64,000 nt of DNA from Rhynchopus euleeides (Eukaryota > Euglenozoa > Diplonemea > Diplonemida > Diplonemidae). Location of the stretch: assembly GCA_963210315.1 (NCBI GenBank), contig OY723303.1, forward strand, positions 1,302,001-1,366,000, in the 5' to 3' direction. Position numbers and translations under genes: made by a program. The first letter of the stretch is position 1, and each line of letters starts with the position of its first letter. The notes under the pieces are model-generated. The model made no database searches. It saw only the letters and a list, made by a program, of their open reading frames with translations, and was not told where the DNA came from. This document shows, piece by piece, positions 63,182 to 64,000 of this stretch.

Positions 63182-64000
63182 CTCGGGTTGGGGGGGGGGG
63201 GGGGGATTCGGGGGACGGTACAGTAGATTTTGGACGTCGCCTGTGTTACACCCCTCCTTCCCGCGCCCCTTCCCCTTCCCCTTCCCCACACCCCCCCCCC
63301 CACCAACGGGCCTCCGGTGATCGCCGGAAAAGCAAAGCAGAAGGGAAACAAAAAAAAGGCAGCCACAACGAACGAAAAAAGAATCATCGCCGGCCAAAAA
63401 AAAATCAACAACAAAAAAGTAGTAAAAAAAACCCCAGATAACGGTGTTGTCGATTGCCCCGGCTTCCGCTTCTGTGGCTTGTCGGCACTCACCACTGGGG
63501 AGAACCACAAGAAGGGGGGGTGGGGGGGTGGGTGGGTGGGTGGATCTTTCTCTCTATGCAGCCCCCGAGGCCCGACTGCCGTGGCGTCGTGTGGGAGTTG
63601 GCTCGCAGGGGCAGCCAAGAAGGTTCCAAGTTGTGTTTGCGTGGTGCAAGCATCTGAATGGGGGTGTGTGTGTGTGTGTGGTGGGGGGGCATAGCAGAAC
63701 GTGACGAAGGGAGATCCACTCCACAGCTGCCTCAGTCGCCCCCCCACCCCCTGCTGCTGATGACACGGTGCGGTCGCTGTGCATGCTCCAAGTTGCAAGC
63801 TTCATTAATGCCTTGCAAGGTGTACAACTCCTCCGCTGCCTGCAACGTCACAATGGGTGGTGTGGGTAGTGTTGTATGACCCCACTTTCCGAGAACTGCA
63901 GAACCTGGGAACCACGGCTCCCAGCCCACCGTATGGTGGCGTGTGTGGGTGAGATGGGGGGGGGTGGGGAGGGGGGGTCGGGAGTGGGCCCACGCGGTGT
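63182..64000. other. Noncoding right end of the window
   Basis: No supported gene. G-run at 63191-63205, an A/K-coding patch near 63325-63435 that looks like low-complexity DNA, and a (GGGT)n block at 63515-63543 with quadruplex potential. A gene may start beyond the window. Confidence 0.5.

Noticed and set aside
63230..63694. 154-codon frame with Lys-rich segment near the window end
   Set aside because: Low-complexity A-rich and G-rich DNA; no domain, and the C-terminal part is a (GGGT)n translation.
1..64000. CRISPR arrays, prokaryotic operons, rRNA or tRNA genes
   Set aside because: No regularly spaced direct repeats, Shine-Dalgarno-led gene sets or conserved RNA gene cores were seen; genes have spliceosomal introns.

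Overview
The window is nuclear DNA of a flagellated eukaryote. It encodes a giant dynein heavy chain, an N-terminal-motor kinesin, delta-tubulin and a basal-body-type coiled-coil protein, and several genes carry spliceosomal introns. All 17 genes I can support lie on the + strand, from base 580 to base 62162. Many start codons sit just behind a pyrimidine tract and an AG. The standard genetic code is used, with all three stops ending genes. One-way gene order, likely trans-splicing and ordinary GT-AG introns together fit Euglenozoa, and diplonemids better than kinetoplastids, which have almost no introns. That placement is inference; no spliced-leader or rRNA gene is in the window. Ten well-supported introns all begin GTATG and end in (C/G)CAG or CACAG.

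Layout: kinesin (580-3018); 4.4 kb of low-complexity spacer; a phosphatase-less Yvh1/DUSP12 zinc-domain protein (7404-8486); an Ala/Glu/Arg-rich coiled-coil protein (9162-11024); an unknown helical protein (11671-12597); a dynein heavy chain in one 14-kb exon (13399-27510, last exon unresolved); transposon A (27854-28885); a PA2G4/EBP1 homologue with six exons (31156-34202); an FBF1-like coiled-coil protein (36203-39268); transposon D1 (39306-40104); three small genes, namely a two-helix membrane protein (41452), a helical protein (42104) and a DUF4326 protein (43302); transposon C (44460-44954); a two-domain cytidine deaminase (45224-46432); transposon B with a second transposon nested in it (46814-48699); a PPR protein (49391-51055); a secreted YHYH protein (51430-52641); delta-tubulin (54509-55936); an unknown protein (56675-58138); a three-exon protein resembling a mitochondrial complex subunit (58591-59627); a three-exon unknown (60865-62162); transposon D2 (62387-63172).

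The most notable result is a set of five insertions in three terminal-inverted-repeat families. All begin CAG and end CTG, and four are flanked by exact, immediately adjacent 9-bp target duplications. Two of them (B, C) contain coding-like blocks on the minus strand, as expected of Pack-type elements. Element B also carries a 329-bp TA-flanked element whose empty site is preserved in sister element A. Noncoding DNA is full of long G or C runs and short dispersed repeats.

Functionally, kinesin, dynein, the FBF1-like protein and delta-tubulin point to cilium and basal-body work. PPR, cytidine deaminase and the 58591 protein point to organelle RNA or metabolism, and the Yvh1-type and PA2G4 genes to ribosome biogenesis. 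Co-directional order need not mean shared function.
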